Below, piece after piece: positions 46,838 to 57,323 of a DNA stretch of 64,000 nt (position 1 is its first letter; each line of letters begins with the position of its first letter). The notes beneath the pieces were generated by a model. It was not told the DNA's origin and searched no databases. It worked only from the letters and a program-made list of their open reading frames with translations. The DNA is from Kitagawia praeruptora (lineage: Eukaryota > Streptophyta > Magnoliopsida > Apiales > Apiaceae): NCBI GenBank assembly GCA_037693485.1, contig CM075352.1, positions 162,943,501-163,007,500 of the forward strand. Reading direction: 5' to 3'. A program made the translations under genes and the position numbers.

Positions 46838-49800
46838 TAAAAAATTTATAAATTAAAAGCGTTATTTTGGGCGAAAATGAAATAGTATTCAGACAATGGT
46901 TTCTGTTAAAAAAATGCTTGTGCAAACTGCAATCCCACAACAGAAATTTAAAAAAAAAACCGTTGTATGATTCATACAACTGTTTTTTAAATATGCAAAG
47001 GGTTGTTGGAAAGCATATTGCACAACAGAATTTCAAATATTTCCGTTGTCTGAATTATACAACGGTATTTTGGAAAAAAGACTTGTCTGAGGTGCTTTGG
47101 CACAACAGTTTTGGCGGCAAAACCGTTGTCTTTATTTTCCAGCTATTTAAATCAATTTGTACCGTTTATACGGCTTCGAATGTGTTATTAAGTTGAAACA
47201 TAATAACGTAAGACATTTTTGACCGTATTTACTTATACTTATTCGAATAATACATGGGTAATGTAAAATCCATATCACGTGTTAGGGTTTAGGGTTTCGA
47301 TAACTTTATTTTATCAAGAATCGCGAACATGAGACTGGTTGATATTTCATTTATATAAATAACAAATTTATTGGATATATGAACGATATTTTCCTTTGCA
47401 AATAAATAGTACCACGTATTAATAGAGTGCTATATATATATAAATAGTTCTTGTTATCGATCGATTTATAAACCACGATATAATCACACTCACAATATTG
47501 AACAAATTAACATATTAATTACTTATTAATAATATAAGATTCAAAGGATAGGAACGGGAGTGAAAAATTTATAAATTAAAAGCGTTATTTTGGGCGAAAA
47601 TGAAATAGTATTCAGACAATGGTTTCTGTTAAAAAAATGCTTGTGCAAACTGCAATCTTACAACAGAAATTTAAAAAAAACCGTTGTATGATTCATACAA
47701 CGGTTTTTTAAATATGCAAAGGGTTGTTGGAAAGCATATTGCACAACAGAATTTCAAATATTTCCGTTGTCTGAATTATACAACGGTATTTTGGAAAAAA
47801 GACTTGTTTGAGGTGCTTTGGCACAACAGTTTTGGCGGCAAAACCGTTGTCTTTATTTTCCAGCTATTTAAATCAATTTGTACCGTTTATACGGCTTCGA
47901 ATGTGTTATTAAGTTGAAACATAATAACGTAAGACATTTTTGACCGTATTTACTTATACTTATTCGAATAATACATGGGTAATGTAAAATCCGTATCACG
48001 TGTTAGGGTTTAGGGTTTCGATAACTTTATTTTATCAAGAATCGCGAACATGAGACTGGTTGATATTTCATTTATATAAATAACAAATTTATTGGATATA
48101 TGAACGATATTTTCCTTTGCAAATAAATAGTACCACGTATTAATAGAGTGCTATATATATATAAATAGTTCTTGTTATCGATCGATTTATAAACCATGAT
48201 ATAATCACACTCACAATATTGAACAAATTAACATATTAATTACTTATTAATAATATAAGATTCAAAGGATAGGAACGGGAGTGAAAAATTTATAAATTAA
48301 AAGCGTTATTTTGGGCGAAAATGAAATAGTATTCAGACAATGGTTTCTGTTAAAAAAATGCTTGTGCAAACTGCAATCTTACAACAGAAATTTAAAAAAA
48401 ACCGTTGTATGATTCATACAACGGTTTTTTAAATATGCAAAGGGTTGTTGGAAAGCATATTGCACAACAGAATTTCAAATATTTCCGTTGTCTGAATTAT
48501 ACAACGGTATTTTGGAAAAAAGACTTGTCTGAGGTGCTTTGGCACAACAGTTTTGGCGGCAAAACCGTTGTCTTTATTTTCCAGCTATTTAAATCAATTT
48601 GTACCGTTTATACGGCTTCGAATGTGTTATTAAGTTGAAACATAATAACGTAAGACATTTTTGACCGTATTTACTTATACTTATTCGAATAATACATGGG
48701 TAATGTAAAATCCGTATCACGTGTTAGGGTTTAGGGTTTCGATAACTTTATTTTATCAAGAATCGCGAACATGAGACTGGTTGATATTTCATTTATATAA
48801 ATAACAAATTTATTGGATATATGAACGATATTTTCCTTTGCAAATAAATAGTACCACGTATTAATAGAGTGCTATATATATATAAATAGTTCTTGTTATC
48901 GATCGATTTATAAACCACGATATAATCACACTCACAATATTGAACAAATTAACATATTAATTACTTATTAATAATATAAGATTCAAAGGATAGGAACGGG
49001 AGTGAAAAATTTATAAATTAAAAGCGTTATTTTGGGCGAAAACGAAATAGTATTCAGACAATGGTTTCTGTTAAAAAAATGCTTGTACAAACTGCAATCT
49101 TACAACAGAAATTTAAAAAAAAACCGTTGTATGATTCATACAACGGTTTTTTAAATATGCAAAGGGTTGTTGGAAAGCATATTGCACAACAGAATTTCAA
49201 ATATTTCCGTTGTCTGAATTATACAACGGTATTTTGGAAAAAAGACTTGTCTGAGGTGCTTTGGCACAACAGTTTTGGCGGCAAAACCGTTGTCTTTATT
49301 TTCCAGCTATTTAAATCAATTTGTACCGTTTATACGGCTTCGAATGTGTTATTAAGTTGAAACATAATAACGTAAGACATTTTTGACCGTATTTACTTAT
49401 ACTTATTCGAATAATACATGGGTAATGTAAAATCCGTATCACGTGTTAGGGTTTAGGGTTTCGATAACTTTATTTTATCAAGAATCGCGAACATGAGACT
49501 GGTTGATATTTCATTTATATAAATAACAAATTTATTGGATATATGAACGATATTTTCCTTTGCAAATAAATAGTACCACGTATTAATAGAGTGCTATATA
49601 TATATAAATAGTTCTTGTTATCGATCGATTTATAAACCACGATATAATCACACTCACAATATTGAATAAATTAACATATTAATTACTTATTAATAATATA
49701 AGATTCAAAGGATAGGAACGGGAGTGAAAAATTTATAAATTAAAAGCGTTATTTTGGGCGAAAACGAAATAGTATTCAGACAATGGTTTCTGTTAAAAAA

Positions 49801-51885
49801 ATGCTTGTGCAAACTGCAATCTTACAACAGAAATTTAAAAAAAACCGTTGTATGATTCATACAACGGTTTTTTAAATATGCAAAGGGTTGTTGGAAAGCA
49901 TATTGCACAACAGAATTTCAAATATTTCCGTTGTCTGAATTATACAACGGTATTTTGGAAAAAAGACTTGTCTGAGGTGCTTTGGCACAACAGTTTTGGC
50001 GGCAAAACCGTTGTCTTTATTTTCCAGCTATTTAAATCAATTTGTACCGTTTATACGGCTTCGAATGTGTTATTAAGTTGAAACATAATAACGTAAGACA
50101 TTTTTGACCGTATTTACTTATACTTATTCGAATAATACATGGGTAATGTAAAATCCGTATCACGTGTTAGGGTTTAGGGTTTCGATAACTTTATTTTATC
50201 AAGAATCGCGAACATGAGACTGGTTGATATTTCATTTATATAAATAACAAATTTATTGGATATATGAACGATATTTTCCTTTGCAAATAAATAGTACCAC
50301 GTATTAATAGAGTGCTATATATATATAAATAGTTCTTGTTATCGATCGATTTATAAACCACGATATAATCACACTCACAATATTGAACAAATTAACATAT
50401 TAATTACTTATTAATAATATAAGATTCAAAGGATAGGAACGGGAGTGAAAAATTTATAAATTAAAAGCGTTATTTTGGGCGAAAACGAAATAGTATTCAG
50501 ACAATGGTTTCTGTTAAAAAAATGCTTGTACAAACTGCAATCTTACAACAGAAATTTAAAAAAAAACCGTTGTATGATTCATACAACGGTTTTTTAAATA
50601 TGCAAAGGGTTGTTGGAAAGCATATTGCACAACAGAATTTCAAATATTTCCGTTGTCTGAATTATACAACGGTATTTTGGAAAAAAGACTTGTCTGAGGT
50701 GCTTTGGCACAACAGTTTTGGCGGCAAAACCGTTGTCTTTATTTTCCAGCTATTTAAATCAATTTGTACCGTTTATACGGCTTCGAATGTGTTATTAAGT
50801 TGAAACATAATAACGTAAGACATTTTTGACCGTATTTACTTATACTTATTCGAATAATACATGGGTAATGTAAAATCCGTATCACGTGTTAGGGTTTAGG
50901 GTTTCGATAACTTTATTTTATCAAGAATCGCGAACATGAGACTGGTTGATATTTCATTTATATAAATAACAAATTTATTGGATATATGAACGATATTTTC
51001 CTTTGCAAATAAATAGTACCACGTATTAATAGAGTGCTATATATATATAAATAGTTCTTGTTATCGATCGATTTATAAACCACGATATAATCACACTCAC
51101 AATATTGAACAAATTAACATATTGATTACTTATTAATAATATAAGATTCAAAGGATAGGAACGGGACTGAAAAATTTATAAATTAAAAGCGTTATTTTGG
51201 GCGAAAACGAAATAGTATTCAGACAATGGTTTCTGTTAAAAAAATGCTTGTGCAAACTGCAATCTTACAACAGAAATTTAAAAAAAACCGTTGTATGATT
51301 CATACAACGGTTTTTTAAATATGCAAAGGGTTGTTGGAAAGCATATTGCACAACAGAATTTCAAATATTTCCGTTGTCTGAATTATACAACGGTATTTTG
51401 GAAAAAAAGACTTGTCTGAGGTGCTTTGGCACAACAGTTTTGGTGGCAAAACCGTTGTCTTTATTTTCCAGCTATTTAAATCAATTTGTACTGTTTATAC
51501 GGCTTCGAATGTGTTATTAAGTTGAAACATAATAACGTAAGACATTTTTGACCGTATTTACTTATACTTATTCGAATAATACATGGGTAATGTAAAATCT
51601 GTATCCGTATCAAGAATCGCGAACACGAGACTGGTTGATATTTCATTTATATAAATAACAAATTTATTGGATATATGAACGATATTTTCCTTTGCAAATA
51701 AATAGTACCACGTATTAATAGAGTGCTATATGTATAAATAGTTTTTGTTATCGATCGATTTATAAACCACGATATAATCACACTCACAATATTGAACAAA
51801 TTAACATATTAATTACTTATTAATAATATAAGATTCAAAGGATAGGAACGGGAGTGAAAAATTTATAAATTAAAAGCGTTATTTT
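46838..51885. repeat. 721-722 bp tandem array, seven units
   Basis: Units start with AAAATTTATAAATTAAAAGCG at about 46840, 47566, 48287, 49008, 49730, 50451 and 51173, and an eighth partial start lies near 51857. Units are almost identical. Each holds family C motifs, a hairpin CCGTTGTATGATTCATACAA (with flanking bases, 17 bp arms), and, in units 1-6, CACGTGTTAGGGTTTAGGG. Unit 7 lacks that segment (deletion near 51605). The open frames of 77-99 codons in each unit are kept only because the DNA is identical. Confidence 0.95.
47276..47298 (-). promoter_or_regulatory. G-box plus double telo-box, first of six array copies
   Basis: CACGTG is joined to TTAGGGTTTAGGGTTT; on the minus strand this reads AAACCCTAAACCCTAA then CACGTG. 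Copies start at 47276, 47997, 48718, 49440, 50161 and 50883. G-boxes bind bZIP and bHLH factors, and telo-boxes bind TRB/TBP-type proteins that recruit Polycomb in plants. Function here is not shown. Confidence 0.7.
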
Positions 51886-52300
51886 TTGATTATTTTTCCC
51901 AACACTAAAATGAGTGTTTATTAACTTTCGTACGGTTCGATCATTAAAGAAATCATTCAGAAAAATTATCCAATGAATCTGGACAATGCCCCGTTACAGG
52001 AAGCAGCACTTTTACTACATTTTTGTTAAAATCTCGTACAACCCGACTTTTTTTATTTATTGATTATTTTTTCCCAACACTAAATTGAGTTTTTATTAAC
52101 TTTTGTATGGTTCGATCGTCGAAGAAATTATTCAAAAATAATTATCCAGTGAATCTGGATCGTGCCCCATTAATTGAATCTTTACTATTATAATGTTTAC
52201 ATTAAGATGTGACACAATCGAGACTTATTATTTTTTTATTATTCTTTCCCAACTCATGTGTATCTATTATATTGATATTTCAATAATTTGAAAATATTTT
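51886..52300. repeat. degenerate roughly 170 bp repeat
   Basis: TTGATTATTTTTCCCAACACTAAA recurs at about 51887, 52061 and, weakly, 52230, with following TATCCAATGAATCTGGA and TATCCAGTGAATCTGGA. Two clear copies and a trace of a third. Confidence 0.65.
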
Positions 52301-52590
52301 TTTTGTTTCGAATCAAATTTTAGAAATTTCTTAAAATTTCATAATCCAAAATCTCAAATTTCACCTCCCTCCCTTCATCTAATTCATATACCGCTTATTA
52401 ATATTTGATTTCCCCCCTTCATTTCACTCCCCTCTTTACTAAAAATTTCACTTCCCTCTTTACTAAAAACTAGCATAATAACCCGTGCGAGGCACGGGTC
52501 ATTTTCCAGAAATTGATAGAGAGATTTTTCAGAAATTGATAAAGAGGTCGAACTTATGTAAAAAAAGTTTTCACTTCTTACTAAAAAACA

Positions 52591-52665
52591 TAAGTAGCAC
52601 AATGGTTTGGAGGAATATTTATATAGAGGAGGTTGTTGGTTCAATTCCCCACAAACACAATAATA
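52591..52665 (+). repeat. tRNA-like (possible SINE) segment
   Basis: A-box-like TAGCACAATGGTTTGGAGG (from 52594) and B-box GGTTCAATTCC (52638-52648), spaced as in tRNA-derived SINEs. No clear target duplication. It lies just inside the probable Helitron 3' end. Confidence 0.45.
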
Positions 52666-52816
52666 ACTTAATTTTTATCTTCAAAATAAGGGAGTGGCAA
52701 TTAATATAATTTTTTAAAAAACAAGGGTAAAATAGTAAATTTACAGGGAGTTTATTGGCTCAAAATACCCCTAAAAAAACCCCTTGTTCTCTTTTCCCCC
52801 CTTTTCTAAAAACATA

Positions 52817-53099
52817 CTCCCTCCGTCCATTTCATTTCTTTACACTTTCTATTTTGGGCCGTCCATTCCATTTCTTTACATTACTAAAAATAGTAACTTT
52901 TAACAATAAAATACATTATTACATCCACTACCTCACTCCACCTTTTCAACCCTTTACACTATTACACCCACTACTTCACTTATTTTAACAATAAAATTAC
53001 TATTACATCCACTACTACATTTATTTTAACAATATTACATCCACTATCTTGGTCTCCGTGCAAAAAGCAAATGATAAGAAATGAAAAAAACAGAGGGAG
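52817..53099. mobile_element. Stowaway-type MITE
   Basis: Terminal CTCCCTCCGTCC with inverse GAGGGAG at the other end, flanked by TA (52815-52816, 53100-53101). Its right end AAATGATAAGAAATG is a poorer match than the left. Tc1/mariner-type, non-coding. Confidence 0.85.
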
Positions 53100-53273
53100 T
53101 ATCAAACTAAAATTCTAATTTTATCCTAACTCACTAACCCTAACACTAATCCCTCCCTCTCATCTCTTTCAATCAGCCGACTCCCTCCCTCGCACAAAAT
53201 ATCTCTCTCTCTCTCTCACCTCAATATTCAAATATTAATCTCTCTCTCTGCCGGCAAATTCTTGGTGAAAATA

Positions 53274-53360
53274 ATGGTGAAGGAGACTGATTATTACGAT
53301 GTTCTTGGAGTCAGCCCCACCGCCACTGAGTCCCAGATTAAAAAAGCTTATTACATCAAG
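53274..53360 (+). pseudogene. DnaJ (J-domain) protein first-exon fragment
   Basis: An ATG preceded by a CT-rich leader begins MVKETDYYDVLGVSPTATES and QIKKAYYIK, then donor AAG/GTATAT. This is the N-terminus and first helices of a class of plant J-domain co-chaperones that stimulate Hsp70. The next exon, which should carry the HPD motif, is missing. Promoter-like sequence and 5' UTR were captured with it. It reads antisense to the probable Helitron. Confidence 0.85.
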
Positions 53361-54359
53361 GTATATATAATCAATCCCCTATTCTTAATTTTCAATTCGC
53401 TTATGTAATTATCATCCATGTTCATCAATTATTCAATCCAACTGTTTTGCCCTTAATTTTGCAAGTTAGGAGCTTAATTTAAGTATACTAGTGACATAAT
53501 GAGTTTTAGCCTCTGTTATTTTGATTAGGTGTTTTTAATTTTTAATAAAAAATTATACAAGTGGCAACTAATTTGTTGTGTATATAGTATTTCGTAAAAA
53601 ATTGTATTTATTAGGATTCACTTGGCAAGATATAATCTATATAGATGAAATGGTATGGTATGTTTCGAAAAAAGGATTCAAGGTAGATGATTATGATGTA
53701 CTTTTGTTCGTAATAAACTATTTGTGGAGGTTATACATGTGTGTTACTTTAAAATTATTATAAGGAAGATTGAGGTTGCAGAGAGGTAAGGGTTTTGAGC
53801 TGCGGAGTGTTTTGAGGAGAAGGCATAGGCTTTAGAGTTAATAAAGTAGGATATGGGGAATCTCTTGTTGTCATTAATCACTCGCCTTTTCACCTTAATA
53901 TATGCATCTCCGTAGAGCCATCCAAATTTATCTTCTCAACTCTTTTGTTGATTCCATGTGTTTTGCCCAAGTTTAAAAGATTCAACCTATAGAACAGGCA
54001 ATACAGGGAAATTGAAGTTGTGTCTTATCTCCAAGACTCCAACAATACAGTGGTCTGATGCTCGTGTGCTTTCCCTAATGTTTTATACAAGTTTTTTTTT
54101 TTTTTTTTTTTTTTTTTGTAAATATGGCTTAAAAACATCTTATAAAGGCCAACACCCTTTCAATATGTACATTAAGCACAACGTGACGTGATCCTTAACT
54201 CTATCGGCAATTGAACATGGTCGACATTCATTTTAAGCAAACTTTGAATGCAAAGCTTGTACTAATTAATGCCTATTACAAACTCATTGGTCATCACTGT
54301 TGACCCATATTGTATTCCCCCAATCATACCTTAAACATCTTGCATTTTATCTTGTGCAG

Positions 54360-54870
54360 ATTTTTTAGTAAAAAGCTTATTACGATGTTGTTGTTTCAAA
54401 TTCTTGGAAAAGCTCCGAAGGTAATGGACACATTTCCAAAGTAATTTTTTCTCTCCGTTTATATTTAAATATATAACTTTTGTTTTATGGATTATCATTC
54501 AATTGTTTTTAGATAAGAACTTGCTTTTTATTTCAAGTCGTTTGTGGGTGTGCTGATTCAGGCTTTGCGTGCTTTTCTCCTGGGTCTTGTACCAGTTCAT
54601 CTTTTCTTGGAGGTTTATTAGATTCCTTTTCTTGTTCAGTTCATAGTACAGTGATTAAAACTTGCTTTTTATTCCTTTTCTTGCTGTAGGTTTTTTAGTT
54701 TGGAAAATCAGATTCTTATCATGCCTAAAAATCCATACCTTTTTGTCCTAATAATAATTAATTTTTGTTGAAATGCTAAGCAGATTGACCTCTTGTATTA
54801 TGACCTATTTGGGAGCCTCAAGCTAGTTTTCCTGAATGGAGACAATCTTCCAGAAAAACAAGAGGTGAAA
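54360..54870 (+). other. exon-like segments, gene(s) not recognised
   Basis: About 54560-54613 encodes ALRAFLLGLVPVHLFLE before GTTTAT. 54784-54864 encodes IDLLYYDLFGSLKLVFLNGD and NLPEKQE before GTGAAA. They lie between the DnaJ and helicase pieces and share their strand. Not recognised. Confidence 0.35.
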
Positions 54871-55276
54871 TATTATTCCAGATAAAATGTAAATTATTGT
54901 TTTTCCAAAATGATATTCATTTTTGCTGTTATTAGTTGTCTTGGAGCATCATGAAGATATTATCAATTCCCATTTTTTCTGGTCCTTGCTGAAATATTTA
55001 GTAGTACTCTGCTGGTAGCTTGGTTCTTAATAATCACCGGATAAAAAGTTTTAACTTGAGCACAATCAAAAATTGAAACATAAGTTCTGTATCTTCAGTT
55101 TCATGGTTGTGGTGTTCATTCTGCTAGGTGTATTTCATTCATTTTCTCATGAGACTGTATATGTGTATTTAATTAAAAATGTTACAATTTGTAAAACTTT
55201 TTTTCTGTAACGAAAGATTAAAACTGTTGCTTAGTGCTTGGTTGAACATGTAAATTATTCCACTTCTGTAATGTAG

Positions 55277-55555
55277 GTCCCTCAATTTGTTCTGGAAGCT
55301 GTCAATCTCGAAAACCAGCGGAACAGGAAAAACTATATGATTGTCTGCACACAGCCCAGTAAGTTAAAAGCAATGTATGTTTCTTGTAGAGTTACTGACG
55401 AGATGAATGTGACTATTGGAGAAGAAGTACGATATAGCATCTGTTTTGAAAAGTGCAGTAGCTCGCATACTGATTACAAATTTGTAATCAGGTATCTCAC
55501 AGATGACATGCTTGTAAGTGAGATGCTGAAATATTATTGCCAAGCTATTAATTGA
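55277..55555 (+). pseudogene. PRP43-like DEAH-box RNA helicase fragment
   Basis: After an acceptor ATGTAG the frame reads VPQFVLEAVNLENQRNRKNY, then MIVCTQPSKLKAM (motif Ia region, normally CTQPRR.AAMSV), VTDEMNVTIGEEVRYSICFE and YLTDDML (motif Ib region). The order and spacing match the first RecA domain of the PRP43/DHX15 type (DEAH2/3 in plants), used in spliceosome disassembly. Motif I (GKT) and the DEAH box are not present. Substitutions such as QPSK for QPRR and a small insertion (DYKFVI) show decay. Confidence 0.8.
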
Positions 55556-55704
55556 ATTTGGGCTTTCTTTTCTGATATGTATTAAGAATATAAGCATGAT
55601 ACTTCATTGTAACTCCATTTCATTTTTTCCTGTATTCATCCTTCTATATTACCTCTATTTGAGGTTGCTTCACCGATGTCTTATAAACATGCTATTTTTC
55701 GTTG

Positions 55705-55855
55705 CAGGACTGCTCATGTTGTACAATGATTACTGAAAAATTGGCTCACGACTCACCTGAGATGCTGGCTGGGAGGGGATTCGTAGGCTGCTGGTATTGC
55801 TACTTCTATGCACTGTTTGGTGAAGACTATGTTCCGGGTTATCTATATAAGTAAT
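55705..55855 (+). other. exon-like segment, not recognised
   Basis: After CGTTGCAG an open stretch reads MITEKLAHDSPEMLAGRGFV and ends YVPGYLYK plus a stop. No family recognised. Confidence 0.25.
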
Positions 55856-56029
55856 AACTAGGAGTATGGGGCTTAAAGCTCTACTCTTGCTATGGATATA
55901 AGTAGTAGATTAAACTGTGTGGCAGTTATATAAGCCACTTTTGAGACTATATGCATATATGTGAACCTTTTATAGATGATTATTGGTTTTCATTATACCA
56001 TCATTGTGCTATAAAATACTTGTATTACA

Positions 56030-56740
56030 GTTACTCAGACAACACACAAATGAAAACGCTAAAATAGAAAAAACTTGTGTCAAAGAAGCTCAGACAACGA
56101 CTCTAACACTTAAAACCCTTGTGTAAAAAATATTCAGACAACACTTCATAAAACTCCTACATTGTCTAACAACAAAAACCACAATGGTTTTTGTACAAGA
56201 AGACTGTTGTGTAAATAAAGCTCAAACAACTAATCTGATACCTAACACCCTTGTGTACAAAAACTTCAGACAACACTTTGTAATGACATTCGATTGTCTA
56301 ACAAATAAAACAACAATGGTTTCTGTATACGAAGACCGTTGTGACAATAATTTTTACACAACACTACATGTGTAAAAGAACGTTGTCTATACATCTACAT
56401 TGCAACTCAACCAGTTATTGTTGTGTTGAATGCAAACAATATAGACAACACACCCAAAACAAGAAATACTTGTCTAAATATGCCCAGGACAACGGTTTCT
56501 ATTATGAAAAACCATTGTCGTAAAATGATTTGTACAATACTTTTTAAAAGCAAACTGTTGTTGTTTCTGGTTATCACACAACACTTCCGTAAATACTGAC
56601 TGTTGTCGAAAAAGTCTCAGACAACAGTTTTCGTACCGTTGTCTGATATGTATATCAGACGGCGGCTCGATAGACAACAGGAAAACAGGGCATCAGACAA
56701 CGGGCAAAACCCGTTGTCTGAGCCTGTTTTCCTTGTAGTG
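56030..56740. repeat. right subterminal repeats of CACTA-C
   Basis: CAGACAAC / GTTGTCTG motifs in alternating orientation, ending CCCGTTGTCTGAGCC then TTTTCCTTGTAGTG. Confidence 0.9.
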
Positions 56741-56743
56741 TAA

Positions 56744-57112
56744 CTTTAATATTTTGCAATCTAATGTAAATCTGATTTGGAGTTACTACTGTATATCTAA
56801 GTTAATAAAAGTATCTTATATGATTGTATTAAGTTACTGTAATATAAATATTATTAAATTTATTTCTTTTGAACAAATCACTATGTGAATATTTAATAAA
56901 TGATTGATAGAGTATATAATTATATATCTTTTACATTGATAGAGCAACTATTTGGGTTTTTATTTATTTAATTTTAATGTTTTATGATAGGAAGGAAGAA
57001 CATCTAAACTTGGAAAGAATAAAGAATAAAAATCTTTATTATGAGATTTGTTGAGAGGAAATTAGGTTTATTGGAATAGCATGTATGACCCTATCAAGAG
57101 TTCTAGAAGTCT
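56744..57112. other. no gene recognised
   Basis: AT-rich sequence between CACTA-C and the CACTACG end-like sequence. Confidence 0.5.
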
Positions 57113-57323
57113 CACTACGTCAAATTTTGGCCCTTCGGCCACATAAAATATGTGTGGTTATGAACTTTACGTCAGGCTTGTCACCTTTACGCCTCCTACT
57201 GACACGATCCGGTTGTGTGGCTGTAACTCAAAACAAAATGACTAAAGCTTATAGCCCCCGTTTTAAAGCTCAAAAGTGTGAATAAATACCAACTTGTGGC
57301 TAAAGAGAATTAATAATGTGGCT

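Larger units (their letters stand above)
52470..55909 (-). mobile_element. probable Helitron, 3.4 kb, nested in CACTA-C
   Basis: On the minus strand the 5' end reads A/TCTACTACTTATATCC (plus position 55909), the usual TC start. The 3' end has a hairpin ACCCGTGC-CTC-GCACGGGT (52481-52499), 7 bases, then CTAG (52470) followed by T. Host A at the 5' side and T at the 3' side fit insertion into AT without duplication. It contains host gene pieces but no Rep/helicase gene, so it is non-autonomous. The 5' consensus is short, so the right edge is less certain than the left. Confidence 0.55.
46375..56740. mobile_element. CACTA transposon, family C, 10.4 kb, non-autonomous
   Basis: Left end CACTACACCAAATCTGC, inverted right end CACTACAAGGAAAACAGGC, and a perfect TAA duplication (46372-46374 and 56741-56743). 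Subterminal CAGACAACG / CGTTGTCTGA motifs fill both ends and the 721 bp array. No transposase gene is present. The interior holds the array, a short second repeat and a probable Helitron with host gene pieces. Confidence 0.93.

Noticed and set aside
47684..50803. Repeated 77-99 codon open frames (MYDSYNGFLNMQRVVG...) in each 721 bp unit
   Set aside because: They are identical because the DNA is tandemly repeated. They run through hairpin and transposase-site motifs, have no domain, and differ in start position between units.
47276..50905. Interstitial telomere or chromosome end
   Set aside because: Only two or so TTTAGGG units occur per 721 bp, in a transposon. There is no telomeric array.
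47276..51885. CRISPR-like regular repeat array
   Set aside because: Units are 721 bp, there is no repeat-spacer structure, and the context is a plant nuclear genome.
53274..53360. Start of a real DnaJ gene
   Set aside because: The next exon with the HPD motif is missing and the piece lies inside a transposon, next to unrelated exons.
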